Source: Sulfomarinibacter sp963733915 (GTDB lineage Bacteria; Acidobacteriota; Thermoanaerobaculia; Thermoanaerobaculales; Sulfomarinibacteraceae). Taken from it: a DNA stretch of 64,000 nucleotides. The stretch covers positions 1,054,001-1,118,000 of the forward strand of contig CAVTEP010000006.1 of NCBI GenBank assembly GCA_963733915.1, written 5' to 3'. Both the position numbers and the translations under genes were made by a program. The stretch's first letter is position 1. Each line of letters starts with the position of its first letter. The notes under the pieces were generated by a model. The model made no database searches. It had not been told where the DNA came from and saw only the letters and a list, made by a program, of their open reading frames with translations. Shown here piece by piece: positions 42,304-51,541 of this stretch.

Positions 42304-42470
42304 ACGGACGACCGCAGAGGCACAGAGATCACCCAGAAATACCCAGAATATTGTCGGAAATGTCGCTGAGCGACGTGCGCCATCAGGGTCCTGTTTGACG
42401 ATGAGTGCCGAATCCAGGGGTCGTGTTTTTCTGTGTTGGACTCTGCGCCCTCTGTGTCTCTGTGGTTCCG
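42304..42470. repeat. Intergenic word-repeat block (CAGAGG / CCTCTGTG hairpin)
   Basis: CGCAGAGGCACAGAGATCAC and CCCAGAAATACCCAG (42311-42348) face TTTTTCTGTGTTGG and CCCTCTGTGTCTCTGTGG (42426-42466), their approximate reverse complement. The block ends at the VOC domain stop codon (42471). No gene is seen in it. Confidence 0.75.
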
Positions 42471-43925
42471 CTACTCCTCGATCCCCTGATCCGACCAGAC
42501 GGCGAGCTCGTTGCCGCTCGGGTCGGTGAAGTGAAAGCGCCGGCCGCCGGGGAAGCTGAAGATCTCCTTGACGATCGTGCCGCCGTTGGCCCTGACCGAG
42601 GCTTCGACCGCCTCGAGGTCGACCGCATACACGACCACCAAGGGTCCACCTGAGGCCACATCGGCTTCTTTCCGAAATCCACCGTTGAGCCGTCCGTCCT
42701 CGAAGCTCGAATAGTCCGGTCCCCAATCCTGAGTGCGCCAACCGAATACGCCGGTGTAGAAGGCCTTGGCAGCTTCGATGTCGGTGGTCGGAATCTCGAT
42801 GTAGTCGATCCGCTTGTCGTGCTGCTCCTGTCCCATCGTCGCCTCCCTGGCTGCAATCATCCCGACCAACGGTTCGACCGGCAGCGCCTCCCTGGTGTTG
42901 CCGTCGCGTCCGCTCACGGTAGTGGCCTTGAGCATCGAGTTCAACACCGCCTCCTCGACCGCCTCCACCGTGGCCAGGAACAGGGGGCTCGTGAAATCGT
43001 TGTACAGGAGCTCCTCGTTCCGGGTCGGCGCCGCGGCGTCAAAGGGTACCGGGTTGCGGGTCGAGAACGCGATCACGAAGTCGCCCGAGCCGTTGGCCAT
43101 GAACGAGCCCGTACGGGCGAGCCCCATCACCGCCCGCGAGGCCATCCGCTCGAGGTTGCGCGGCGACAACGGCGCATCGGTCGCGAGCACGATCATGCAC
43201 GAGCCGCCGCCGTCTTCCACGGCTTCTCGATAGGAGTAGCGCCCGAGCGCCTCGCCCACCGCCAAACCGTCGATCGTCAGCACGCCGCCGAAGTTGGTCT
43301 GGACCAGGGCGCCGACCCTGAAGCCGCCCAGGCTCTCCGGCAGCACCCGCGACGCGGTGCCGATGCCGCCCTTCCACCCGAACGCCGAGGTCCCGGTGCC
43401 GGCGCCGACCGAGCCCTCGGCCACCGGGCCGGCCTCCGCACCCTCGATGGCGAGGATGACGTCGAGCGGGCGAACGGCACAGGTTCTGATGTCGTTCAAG
43501 AATCCGTCATTGGTCTCGCCGACCACCGCGTTGACCGATTGCACCTCCTCGTTGCCCGGCTGCGCCAGGGTCCAGTCCACGACCGCCTGGACCGCCGTCC
43601 CCACGCACAGCGTGTTGGTGAGCACGATCGGCGTCTCGAGGTTGCCGAGCTCCTGCACCTGCAGAAAACCCGCCGCCTTGCCGAAGGCGTTGGCCGGAAA
43701 GACCGCCGCCGGCACTTTGGTCTGAAAGGTATTGCCGTCGTGGGGAACGACCGCGGTCACACCGGTGCGGACCCCCTCGCCCTCGATCAGAGTCGTGTGA
43801 CCGACCCTGACCCCGGCCACGTCCGTGATCGCGTTGAGCGGCCCGGGCTCGAGGACCCCGGGCGCGAGACCGAGGTCACGCGCGCGAGGGCGTTCAGCGT
43901 CCTGTGCGATGCCGGGAAGCACCAC
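42471..43925 (-). CDS. P1-family aminopeptidase (DmpA-like, S58) fused to a VOC/glyoxalase domain
   Basis: The frame is open from about 43925 to 42471 (484 residues). Residues about 10-358 match DmpA/BapA: ITDVAGVRVGHTTL, VGAGTGTSAFGWKGGIGTAS, the self-cleavage GGGSCMIVLATDAPL (Ser242) and TVSGRDGNTREALP. Residues about 364-484 are a VOC domain (RIDYIEIPTTDIEAAKAFYT, FPGGRRFHFTDPSGNELAVW). The VOC part has its own ATG at 42836 with GGGAGG before it, so it may also be made separately. The N-terminal start is uncertain: SVVVLPGIAQDA looks like the end of a signal peptide whose beginning is not in frame. Confidence 0.75.
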   Translation of the reverse strand: MVLPGIAQDAERPRARDLGLAPGVLEPGPLNAITDVAGVRVGHTTLIEGEGVRTGVTAVVPHDGNTFQTKVPAAVFPANAFGKAAGFLQVQELGNLETPIVLTNTLCVGTAVQAVVDWTLAQPGNEEVQSVNAVVGETNDGFLNDIRTCAVRPLDVILAIEGAEAGPVAEGSVGAGTGTSAFGWKGGIGTASRVLPESLGGFRVGALVQTNFGGVLTIDGLAVGEALGRYSYREAVEDGGGSCMIVLATDAPLSPRNLERMASRAVMGLARTGSFMANGSGDFVIAFSTRNPVPFDAAAPTRNEELLYNDFTSPLFLATVEAVEEAVLNSMLKATTVSGRDGNTREALPVEPLVGMIAAREATMGQEQHDKRIDYIEIPTTDIEAAKAFYTGVFGWRTQDWGPDYSSFEDGRLNGGFRKEADVASGGPLVVVYAVDLEAVEASVRANGGTIVKEIFSFPGGRRFHFTDPSGNELAVWSDQGIEE

Positions 43926-43966
43926 AACAGAGATCCACGAAAGATTTGACGGCTCAACGGCGGATC

Positions 43967-46814
43967 CTACTGCACGGTGCTGGACCAGGCGCTGGTATTG
44001 CCCGACTCGAAGCCATCGGCGAAGATGTCCCCGGTCTGGAGGGTGGCGGTCCAGGCGCCGCGCCCCAAAGTGCCCGCCACCAGCACACCGTCGCCGACAT
44101 CGAATTCCAGGTCCCACACCGGAGCGTTGGGGAGGTTTGCCGCCCCGACTTCGCCCCAGGTGTACGGAGAGCTCGGCGGCAACGCCAGCTGCGAACACAC
44201 CCATGCGTCCGCCAACCACGAGCGTGTCCGGGCTGCCCGGAACGTAGGCGGCGCTTCGAAGGTCCGGAGTCGGTCAGGTTGCCGGTGATGTCGGTCCAGC
44301 CTCCTCCGGTATTTGCGGTCCAAAAGACCTTGGTGGGGTCGACGACAAACGCCGTCATCCAGTCATCAGGGTCGAGCACGACGTCGCTGATGGTCGCGAT
44401 TCCGGGATACGCCGCCGACAGCACCAGCGGCGCGGATCGGCGGCGGTCGGACATACAGCGACGATCTTGCGCCGACGTAGAGAATCTCCTCGTTGTCGAC
44501 CGCACCCGATCTTCCACCGTAGGCGATCGCGTTCTGGAGCACGACGAAAATCCCCCCACCGCCGCAACCGGAGTCGAACAGGCCCGGGACCTGGTTGAGG
44601 TTGTTACCCTGGTCGAGCGACTCGTAGACGGCGTTGCAGCCGCCGATCACCACCCGGGTCTGGTCGATCGCGTTGAGCTCGACCGGGGTCAGAAAGCCCT
44701 TGAAGAGCGACTGGTCCGGCGTGGTCGTGATCAGGCTTGGGAAGGTCTGGGAGAGGAAGCCGTTGCCGGCGTCGTAATCGCGACGGCGAAACGACCCGAG
44801 ATACTGAAAGCTCGAGTACCGGGAGGACTGGCCGGCCACCGAGCTGTCGTCCACCGAAACATCGCCGCCGTCGGCGGTGTGGACGCTGTCCCAGGTCGTA
44901 CCGCCCGGCGTCTGCTGCTGGGTCGTGCCGGTGTCCTGGTTGCCGCTGATGATGATGTCGGAGACCGCGTCCCAGGCGACGTCGTGGATCTCGGTCACCT
45001 GGATGTCGCCGTTGATCGAGAACCAGTCGCCGGCATTGGAAGTGGGACTGGTGCGGCGATAGACCCCGCCGTCGTCCACCTCGATGAGGTCGCCGTTGGC
45101 GTCAAAGACCATCTCCCGCGAGTCGGCGTGCGGGGCGCTGGTATTTGCTGTACCCCCGCCCGGGATCGTGGCGACGGCGTCCGAATGGGTGAGGTGCTCC
45201 CACTGCGGCGAGGGCACGGCGCCGGTGGCGGTCACCGTGGCGTCGCCGCGGAACAGGCGGCCGGAGAAGGTCAAGGCGCCGATGTAGTTGGGGAACGGAG
45301 AGTCCTGACGGTCACCCCCGAGGTAGACCGTGGTCGGCGTCACCGGATCGGTGCGGATCGAGGCGTGGATGGCGCCCTGGGCGCCCGGTTTGACCTTGGG
45401 GTTGAGACCGGCGACCTTGGTCCAGCTTCCCGTGTTGACGGTCCAGGCCGTGAAGTCGGAGGAGCCGGTCAAGGAAAACGTCGTCGCCGACAGCACGCTG
45501 ACCGGCCACACGCCGTTGGCCCCAACCGTGCCACCGACGCCCGTGACCTCGACCTCCATCCCCGAGGAGAGACCGTGGAGAAAGCCCGTCCCCGAATGGT
45601 TGATGACGATCGGAGATCCCGGCGCCACAAGATCGGGCGATACTATCGCGACCGGAGAGCCCTCGGGTGTCAGCGGACGGTCCATCACCGTCCAGGTGGA
45701 CCCGGCGTTGGCCGAGTAGAAGATGCCGGCGGATTGGCCCGAAATGATGATGTTGACAAACACGTCGGAGCCGTCGGCCGCGATCTCGATGTTGTTGGTG
45801 AAGCCGTCGATGATCAGCGCGTTCATGGTCGAGTCGCTCACCTTGGTCCAGGTGGCGCCGGTGTCGGTGGATTTGAAGATGCCGTTGGTAAAGGCTCCGC
45901 CGCCACCGGTGCACAGAGTCGGCATAGGTGAAACCTGTGTAGAGCGTGGTGGTGCTGGTCGCATCGCTCGCCAGGTCGAAGGCGATCCCGCGCGGAAGCC
46001 CCGACCCTCCAACGGTGTACACATTGCTAAACGTCGTTCCCCCGTTGGTGCTGCGCCAGATGCCGAGCTCGCTGCAGACGAAGTTATCCGAAATGTTGAC
46101 CGACGTGACGATGGTGGCGCCGCGGGGAGCGATTCCGGAGAAGCCGAGGCTCGTCAAGGTGCCGCCGCCGGTGATCGGGGTCCAGTTGGCGCCGCCGTCG
46201 GTGGTCTTGAGCAAGCCGGTCCGACTGCCCCCGTTTGAAGAGAACGAGCTGTAGCGACCGATGCCGGCCATCAGGGTCTGGCCGGTCCCATCGGTGGGAT
46301 CGAACTCGAGGGCGCCGATCGACAGCGAGGACTCGAAATCGGTCAACGGCGTCCAGTTGGGGCTGGCGCTGGTGGCGTTGATCGTCTTCCAGATGCCGCC
46401 GTTGACTGCTCCGATATAGAGAACGTCAGGATCCGAGGGATGGGCCGCGATGGCGTGGATCGCGCCGACAACCTCGCCATCGGTGATCCCTTCGACCTGT
46501 CCGAACCGCGCCACGCCGGGTCCCTGCGCGACCCACGGACCCAAACCGGCAGCTGCCGCCGGAGGAGGAGGAGGCTGCGGAATTGCCACCCGTGCCATCT
46601 CTTCGACGGCCGGTGCAATCGGGCCGCCATCGGCTACGGGAGCCGGGTCGGGGGGCGGGACCCCGTCCTCACCCTCTTGTGCACCAGCGATCGCCGGGAT
46701 CACAAACGCGATGAGACCCAACACGATGCCGAGCCAAAGCATCCTCGTTGCCGCCGCTCCATCAAAGCTGATCGAGAAAACACCGCCGCGTTCACATCGA
46801 CGCACACGCTTCAT
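43967..46814 (-). pseudogene. Secreted propeller (BNR/VPS10-like) protein, four frameshifts
   Basis: ATG at 46814 (GGGGAGG upstream) gives a signal peptide region, a Pro-rich linker and BNR/Sortilin-like blades with Asp boxes (IWKTINAT, LLKTTDGGANWTPI, IWRSTNGGTTF, IFKSTDTGATWTKV, IFYSANAGSTWTVM). The frame breaks near 45908, 44434, 44266 and 44175, each a net +1, each restored by removing one base of a GG/CC pair. The restored C terminus is GRGAWTATLQTGDIFADGFE followed by SGNTSAWSSTVQ, a short motif seen at the end of secreted proteins in this lineage (from memory). Likely an extracellular glycan-binding or sialidase-like protein. Real decay or sequence error cannot be separated by eye. Confidence 0.75.
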
Positions 46815-46938
46815 GGCAACCTCCCCCAGCAACCGAAGCCAATGCGGTCGCGGGCACGGGACACGATCCTTGGTTTTCCGTTTCACCGTTTGATCAGATC
46901 CAGGTTAGGTTATGAGTCTCAATCTGTCAAAACCGGCT

Positions 46939-48063
46939 TCACGGACCCGCGGGATAGGCGCCCCGGTAGGTGGTGTCGCGCACCGGGCGGCTCCAGATCT
47001 GGGTCTCCGACCCGAGGCCGACGGCCCGCACGGCGAGGGGCTCTTTGAGCACCCGGCCCTCGATCCGGCGTTCGAAGGGCTGCGTCATCGTCAGCAGAGC
47101 CCCGCCCGCCACCCAGAACGGGGTGGCCGAGGTGTGCCAGCGCATCTCTCCCAGGGCCTTGCCGCTCAGCAAAGAGAATATGGACCACCGGTACTGATCC
47201 CACGCGGGCGCCACCGTGCCCTCCAGCCGGCTGGTGATCACGACGTCGCGGCTGTCCACCGAGGGCAGGACGGCTCGCGGCCGGCCATCGAGAAGCAAGA
47301 CCTCGGGCAGTGCCTCTCCGGTCTCCGCGTCCCACCGTCTGAGCACCACCTTTCGACCACCCTCATCGGTTGCGCGTTCCGTGATTGCTGCCAGAACCCG
47401 ACCCGCTCGCCACGGCGGTTGCCGCAGCTCGCCGCTGTCGACCATCTGCTGGACCGGCGGAGGGAGAGGGGGCGTCACCGGTGTCGGCGCGCCGTCCAGG
47501 ACCCGAAGCTTTCCGGAAATGACCTCAACGCGCGAGGCGCCCTCAAACCGCCGCCGGATGGGCGAGGTTCCCGGGGCTGGCGCTACGCCGGTGACTTCCT
47601 GCTCGAGGTAGTCCCACCAAATCGAAACCTCTCCACCGTCGGCTCGCGCCCGGACGGAAAAAGAGATTCCCAGCGGCTGGTCGACAAGTGCAAACACCCC
47701 GGCAGCCAACGGCACCTCGGTGGTCAACACCGGTGTTTCCGCAACACTGATGTCGAGGATCACGATCGGCAACACCCCGGGCCGGTTCGCCTCGGCCTGG
47801 GCGACGAGGCGGTCGCCCGCCAGCGCGAGTGGCCTCGCAGCCGCGTCGGTGCTCCAGACCACATCGCCGGATCGTGCGTCAACAGCCTCGATTCCACCAC
47901 CCGGACGCATCACGAAGACCGTCAGCCCGGTTCCATCGACGATGACGCCCGGTCCGAGCTCGAACGAGGTCTGGATCGGGGCGCGGCTCGATTCTTCCCG
48001 AGCCCGCTCTGCCGCCGCCGCACACCCACCGGCCAGCAGCAGAACGAGGAAGCTCAGCGGCAC
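46939..48063 (-). CDS. Lipoprotein with PQQ-like propeller repeats
   Basis: The 374-residue product starts MPLSFLVLLLAGGCAAAA, with a lipobox (LAGGC, Cys14), so it is probably a lipoprotein. PQQ-like blade elements follow (IEAVDARSGDVVWSTDAA, RRWDAETGEALPEVLLLD, ALGEMRWHTSATPFWVAGGA). Most resembles periplasmic WD40/PQQ-like proteins of unknown role; no catalytic motif is visible. The start GTG at 48063 has no strong ribosome site. Upstream of the frameshifted propeller gene on the same strand. Confidence 0.7.
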   Translation of the reverse strand: MPLSFLVLLLAGGCAAAAERAREESSRAPIQTSFELGPGVIVDGTGLTVFVMRPGGGIEAVDARSGDVVWSTDAAARPLALAGDRLVAQAEANRPGVLPIVILDISVAETPVLTTEVPLAAGVFALVDQPLGISFSVRARADGGEVSIWWDYLEQEVTGVAPAPGTSPIRRRFEGASRVEVISGKLRVLDGAPTPVTPPLPPPVQQMVDSGELRQPPWRAGRVLAAITERATDEGGRKVVLRRWDAETGEALPEVLLLDGRPRAVLPSVDSRDVVITSRLEGTVAPAWDQYRWSIFSLLSGKALGEMRWHTSATPFWVAGGALLTMTQPFERRIEGRVLKEPLAVRAVGLGSETQIWSRPVRDTTYRGAYPAGP

Positions 48064-48237
48064 GATCAGTTTCTGTGTCAGGCAAGGCCCCTTTGAGCGC
48101 CGCTCTCGATCCGGTCCGAGCGCGAACGCACGACCATGATGACGATTGATCCACGGTCACGCTATCAGACCGCCGATTTTCGCGCTACGCGCTGCGCCCC
48201 TCCAGGACCGTGTCGCGTCGCGGCAGTAGCTTGGCGT

Positions 48238-48963
48238 TCAGCCCGTTTGATCGTCCGCGGTGGCCTCGCGGACCAGCGCCTCGGCGAGGATCTGCAGCGG
48301 GTCGAGCCACGGCAGGTCCGGGGTGTGGCGATGGAGCACCAACGAGACCTCGGTGCAGCCGGCGAGGAGGGCGGTCGCGCCGTCGAAGGCGAGGTTGCGG
48401 ACCGCCACCGCGAGTGCGTTGTACGCGTCCTCGGACACACCGTGGAGCTTGACCGTCTCGAGGGCGTCCATCACCGCGTACTGGACCCCCGGCGCCGACG
48501 GCGCCATCGCGATCAGCCCGCGCTCCTCCAGCGCCTCGTGGTACAGCCGTGTCCGCAAGGTGCCGTCGGTCGCGAGCAGACCGACGGTGGTCCCCGAGCC
48601 AAAGGCTTCGAGGGCGCGTTCCGCCGCCTCGCCGATCATGTCGACGATCGGCACCTCGACCGCGGCCCGCACCTCGCCGAGAAAGGCGTGGGCGGTGTTA
48701 CACGGGATGCCGATGACCTGCGCCCCCGCCCGCTCGAGATTGCGGGCGGTGTCGACGAGCGCCTTGACGACCGCTCCGGTCTCCCCGGACAACAGCGCAT
48801 CCGTCCGGTTGGGGATCTTCGGGTTCGAGTCGACGATCACCCGCAGATGGTCCTGCTCGACCGCGGCCGGAGTACAGCGGGTGATCCGCACCAGAAGCTC
48901 CGCCGTCGACTCCGGACCCATCCCACCAAGCACGCCGATCGTCTTTCCCACCATCGCGACCAT
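48238..48963 (-). CDS. Aspartate/glutamate racemase family protein
   Basis: The 241-residue product has both catalytic cysteine regions of the Asp/Glu racemases: IGIPCNTAHAFL and LLAGCTEVSLVL, with IGVLGGMGPESTAELLVRIT at the N terminus. Cofactor-independent racemases of this type interconvert L- and D-aspartate or glutamate, or act on related amino acids. The start may be ATG at 48963 or 48954. It stands alone. The gap 48964-49201 holds no recognisable gene. Confidence 0.9.
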   Translation of the reverse strand: MVAMVGKTIGVLGGMGPESTAELLVRITRCTPAAVEQDHLRVIVDSNPKIPNRTDALLSGETGAVVKALVDTARNLERAGAQVIGIPCNTAHAFLGEVRAAVEVPIVDMIGEAAERALEAFGSGTTVGLLATDGTLRTRLYHEALEERGLIAMAPSAPGVQYAVMDALETVKLHGVSEDAYNALAVAVRNLAFDGATALLAGCTEVSLVLHRHTPDLPWLDPLQILAEALVREATADDQTG

Positions 48964-49201
48964 TCTACCTGTGGCGACGTATTCCGATGCACAGCACGTG
49001 CAAGCCCTCGCCTATCGCTATATCGTTTCTTGCCAACTGATACTTGTCCCAATGGTAGACTGGGGCGATGCAAGCCAATCAGAGGACAATACAACTGTAT
49101 CCGCTGGGATCGCCGGACCTCGTGTTTGAGGTTTGTCGGTCGGAGCTGAATACTGACCCCAACCATAGAGGGGGTGCCTCGCGCCTCACAAGGGATGGAC
49201 A

Positions 49202-50065
49202 ATGAAACTGATGAAAATGGTCTCTTCCTTCTGTATCGCATACGCCGTTGTCCTCCTGTCCCCGTCCGCCGTCCCTAACGCGGAGGCGCAGGATTTCGAC
49301 CCGGACGACTACGGAACCAATGACGCCAATTACCACTATATTTCAGGCGAGGAGTTCCAGTCCTCGCACGGCAACGCATACTATTGGGCCGGTGATGGAT
49401 TCTGGGCTGGCGACACTCTCGCACCGGAGTACTGGAACATCGCGCCTCTCCGTCTGCCCAGCGGCGCTCTCGTGGACGGGTATTGGGTCGTTTATGACGA
49501 TTCAGACGCAGTTTGGGATCTTGAAGTGGAATTGAACCGCTACTGGGTTTACGCGCTCGGGACTGCGGGGACGGAGCAAATCGGGCCCACATTTACGAGC
49601 ACAGGTACACCCGGAATAGTCCGCACATGGGTGGATCTGGACCCGGACATCACCATCGCAGTCTATAGGCCCTTCACCTGGGAGACCCAGTCGTACGCAT
49701 TCAAGGTCAGGCTCCAGCAAACCGTGGATCTGAAATTTCGGGGCATCATAGTCCGCTGGAAACGCCAGGTCAGCGCCGCCCCTTATGACGCGACCTTTGC
49801 CGACGTCCCAACCAACCACCCGTTCTTCCAGCATATCGAGGCGTTGGCGAACTCCGGTATCACTGTGGGATGCGGTGGAGGAAACTTCTGTCCGAGCGAA
49901 CCCGTCACCCGCGGGCAGATAGCGGTACTCCTGGCCAAGGCGCTGGGGCTGCACTGGGCATTTCAACCATACGATATCTGCCGACCCACAGCGGTGGGTG
50001 GCAATCCGTGGACGGTAGCTTTCTCGTACCTAAGCTCTAAACGTGCCATTAAACGTGTCGGGTAG
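49202..50065 (+). CDS. Secreted SLH-domain protein
   Basis: The 287-residue product has a signal peptide (about 1-30) and a beta-rich region. An S-layer-homology motif follows near residues 198-260: DATFADVPTNHPFFQHIEAL, ITVGCGGGNFCPSEPVTRGQ and IAVLLAKALGLHW. SLH domains anchor proteins to cell-wall or cell-surface polymers. About 30 residues follow the usual SLH end (after LGLHWAF), and the stop lies 17 bases before the RAYT inverted repeat, so the insertion may have altered the 3' end. Base composition is lower in G/C than in the neighbouring genes. Confidence 0.8.
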   Translation: MKLMKMVSSFCIAYAVVLLSPSAVPNAEAQDFDPDDYGTNDANYHYISGEEFQSSHGNAYYWAGDGFWAGDTLAPEYWNIAPLRLPSGALVDGYWVVYDDSDAVWDLEVELNRYWVYALGTAGTEQIGPTFTSTGTPGIVRTWVDLDPDITIAVYRPFTWETQSYAFKVRLQQTVDLKFRGIIVRWKRQVSAAPYDATFADVPTNHPFFQHIEALANSGITVGCGGGNFCPSEPVTRGQIAVLLAKALGLHWAFQPYDICRPTAVGGNPWTVAFSYLSSKRAIKRVG

Positions 50066-50081
50066 ACCCCTAAAGGTGCCT

Positions 50082-50112
50082 AAAGGTGCCAGACACTCAC
50101 TTATGATGTTAT
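50082..50112 (+). repeat. Left inverted repeat of the RAYT element
   Basis: This 31-bp sequence begins AAAGGTGCCAGACACTCAC and is the exact reverse complement of 51134-51164. Confidence 0.9.
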
Positions 50113-51099
50113 CTTTCTCACCCTCCGCCGAGCGATGTGACTGTCCAATTCCTCCAGATCCTCTCGAAAGCCTGTGTCGCATTGTCGTTTCGCGATCCCC
50201 CGGCTCACCATCCGACTTCCCGCCTCCGCACTCTTGTTGAACGCAGCCGCGATGTCTCCGACCCGCAATCCGTATCGCTCCACGCCGAGAGTCGCCAACA
50301 GTTCTCGCCCCCGTACCACCCCGGGCGCCCGCCCCCTTCCTGCTAAATCCTCCATCCTGATCCCAAGAAACGCAGCGCCCTCGTCCAGGAACTCAGGTGC
50401 ATCCACTGGCGGTCTCTCCAAGCCCGTGCTCCGGCCCAACTCATCAATGAACGCTACCGTCGCGTCAGCTTCCGGTGCCTCGTCCTCCCCCGCCTTCGGC
50501 CGCCCCAATCTCCACCACGGCAACTTCCCAGGCGCCTCGCCAACCCACGGTTCGACAACCGCCCCCTTGATTGCCCGCACATATGCCTGCCGCGCCGACC
50601 TGCGAGTCTTCCCGAAAAGTACCAGGACCTCATCAACGTCCGTAATCGGTTGGCGCGTTCTTCTGACTATCTCTCGATGCCCGCTCCAACGGTATTCAGC
50701 CGGATCATCGACTCTACCGGCCGACACCGGGTTGAGGTGAATGTAGGCGAGCAGACCATCGAGATACCGCTGGTCCTTGACCAGCTTTGCCCGGTACCTC
50801 CCCTGCCACAGCGGACCGAAAACCCGGTGCCTCACGTTGTATCCCCGCGTGACTCGCTGTTGCAGGCTTCTCATCGAACGCGAAAGAGGAACTGCTCCGG
50901 TGCGCAATGCGACGTGATAATGATTCGACATCAGGGTCCAGGCGAACACCACCAGCCCATCGCGTTCCTTCACCTCTCGCAGCAAGCCCACAAACGCCGA
51001 CGCCTCTTCTTCCTCCGCGAATACGTTCTCCCCCCGTGAGATCCGGTTGTACACGTGGTAGATTCCGCCCTCGAGAAACACCCTGCCTGCTCTCGGCAA
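50101..51099 (-). CDS. REP-associated tyrosine transposase (RAYT, Y1_Tnp)
   Basis: The 332-residue protein has the IS200-like Y1 transposase core: GGIYHVYNRISRGENVF, the HUH motif NHYHVAL (His60 and His62) and catalytic Tyr119 in LLAYIHLNPVSA. A C-terminal extension (about 260-300, VGDIAAAFNKSAEAGSRMVS) resembles a DnaA-type helix-turn-helix that binds DNA. RAYTs cut and rejoin single-stranded DNA at REP sequences. The start is TTG at 51099 after GAGGAGGGGG. The gene is flanked by 31-bp inverted repeats. Confidence 0.9.
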   Translation of the reverse strand: MPRAGRVFLEGGIYHVYNRISRGENVFAEEEEASAFVGLLREVKERDGLVVFAWTLMSNHYHVALRTGAVPLSRSMRSLQQRVTRGYNVRHRVFGPLWQGRYRAKLVKDQRYLDGLLAYIHLNPVSAGRVDDPAEYRWSGHREIVRRTRQPITDVDEVLVLFGKTRRSARQAYVRAIKGAVVEPWVGEAPGKLPWWRLGRPKAGEDEAPEADATVAFIDELGRSTGLERPPVDAPEFLDEGAAFLGIRMEDLAGRGRAPGVVRGRELLATLGVERYGLRVGDIAAAFNKSAEAGSRMVSRGIAKRQCDTGFREDLEELDSHIARRRVRKITS

Positions 51100-51133
51100 C
51101 CTCTCACCCCCTCCTCTTGATGGCTCAAAGAGT

Positions 51134-51164
51134 ATAACATCATAAGTGAGTGTCTGGCACCTTT
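51134..51164 (-). repeat. Right inverted repeat of the RAYT element
   Basis: This 31-bp sequence ends GAGTGTCTGGCACCTTT and is the exact reverse complement of 50082-50112. Confidence 0.9.
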
Positions 51165-51475
51165 CCTTGCAGCGTGAGGCCGATATTCTGCTCGTGAAGT
51201 TCCTTCAGGATCTGAAGAGCTTCGGCGAACCGACGATGTACTTCCTCGACGAGCTCGAGTCACACAAGATGCGCCATGACGGCAACCCCGTCGCCCGCTG
51301 GTGCGCCTCGAATGTCGTTACCAAAGAAGATGCGAACGGCAACCGGAAGCCGCACAAGAAGGCGTCGATCAAGCGCATTGACCCGATCGTGGCCGCGATC
51401 ATGGCCCGGGGCCGGGCGATGGTGCAACCGCCGGGATGCTTCGAACGGCCGATTTTTGAGGTTTGGGCGATCTGA
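51146..51475 (+). pseudogene. Phage terminase large subunit, C-terminal remnant
   Basis: This frame encodes HDGNPVARWCASNVVTKEDA, GNRKPHKKASIKRIDPIVAA and IMARGRAM, the C-terminal nuclease end of TerL proteins (NPVLRWxxxNVV...D..GNIKPDK.KS..KIDGIVALIMALGRAM). Only about 100 residues are present and the N-terminal ATPase domain is missing: the reading frame begins inside the right inverted repeat of the RAYT element. It is therefore a truncated prophage gene. No other packaging or structural phage gene is in the window. Confidence 0.8.
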
Positions 51476-51541
51476 GAAGGACCTTTCACGAACCGATGAG
51501 GGTATATATTCGAGAATGGATCACGAACGCGGAGGAGGCAT

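Larger units (their letters stand above)
50082..51164. mobile_element. RAYT element with perfect 31-bp terminal inverted repeats
   Basis: The element contains a Y1 transposase gene (50101-51099). Positions 50082-50112 and 51134-51164 are exact reverse complements over 31 bases; the left one starts AAAGGTGCCAGACACTCAC. The left end is preceded by a second copy of TAAAGGTGCC (50071-50080). The transposase stop codon lies within the left repeat. The layout is like a REPtron: a RAYT gene framed by inverted REP-type sequences. It separates the SLH gene from a phage terminase remnant. Confidence 0.85.

Noticed and set aside
40561..42369. 602-codon plus-strand frame across the electron-transfer operon
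   Set aside because: The minus strand here encodes well-formed heme, ferredoxin and membrane proteins; the plus frame is His/Arg/Gln-rich and has no recognisable motif.
48964..49201. Left attachment-site copy of the tRNA-Thr 3' end
   Set aside because: Only AGCCAA matches by eye; no direct repeat of useful length was found, so I do not call an att pair.
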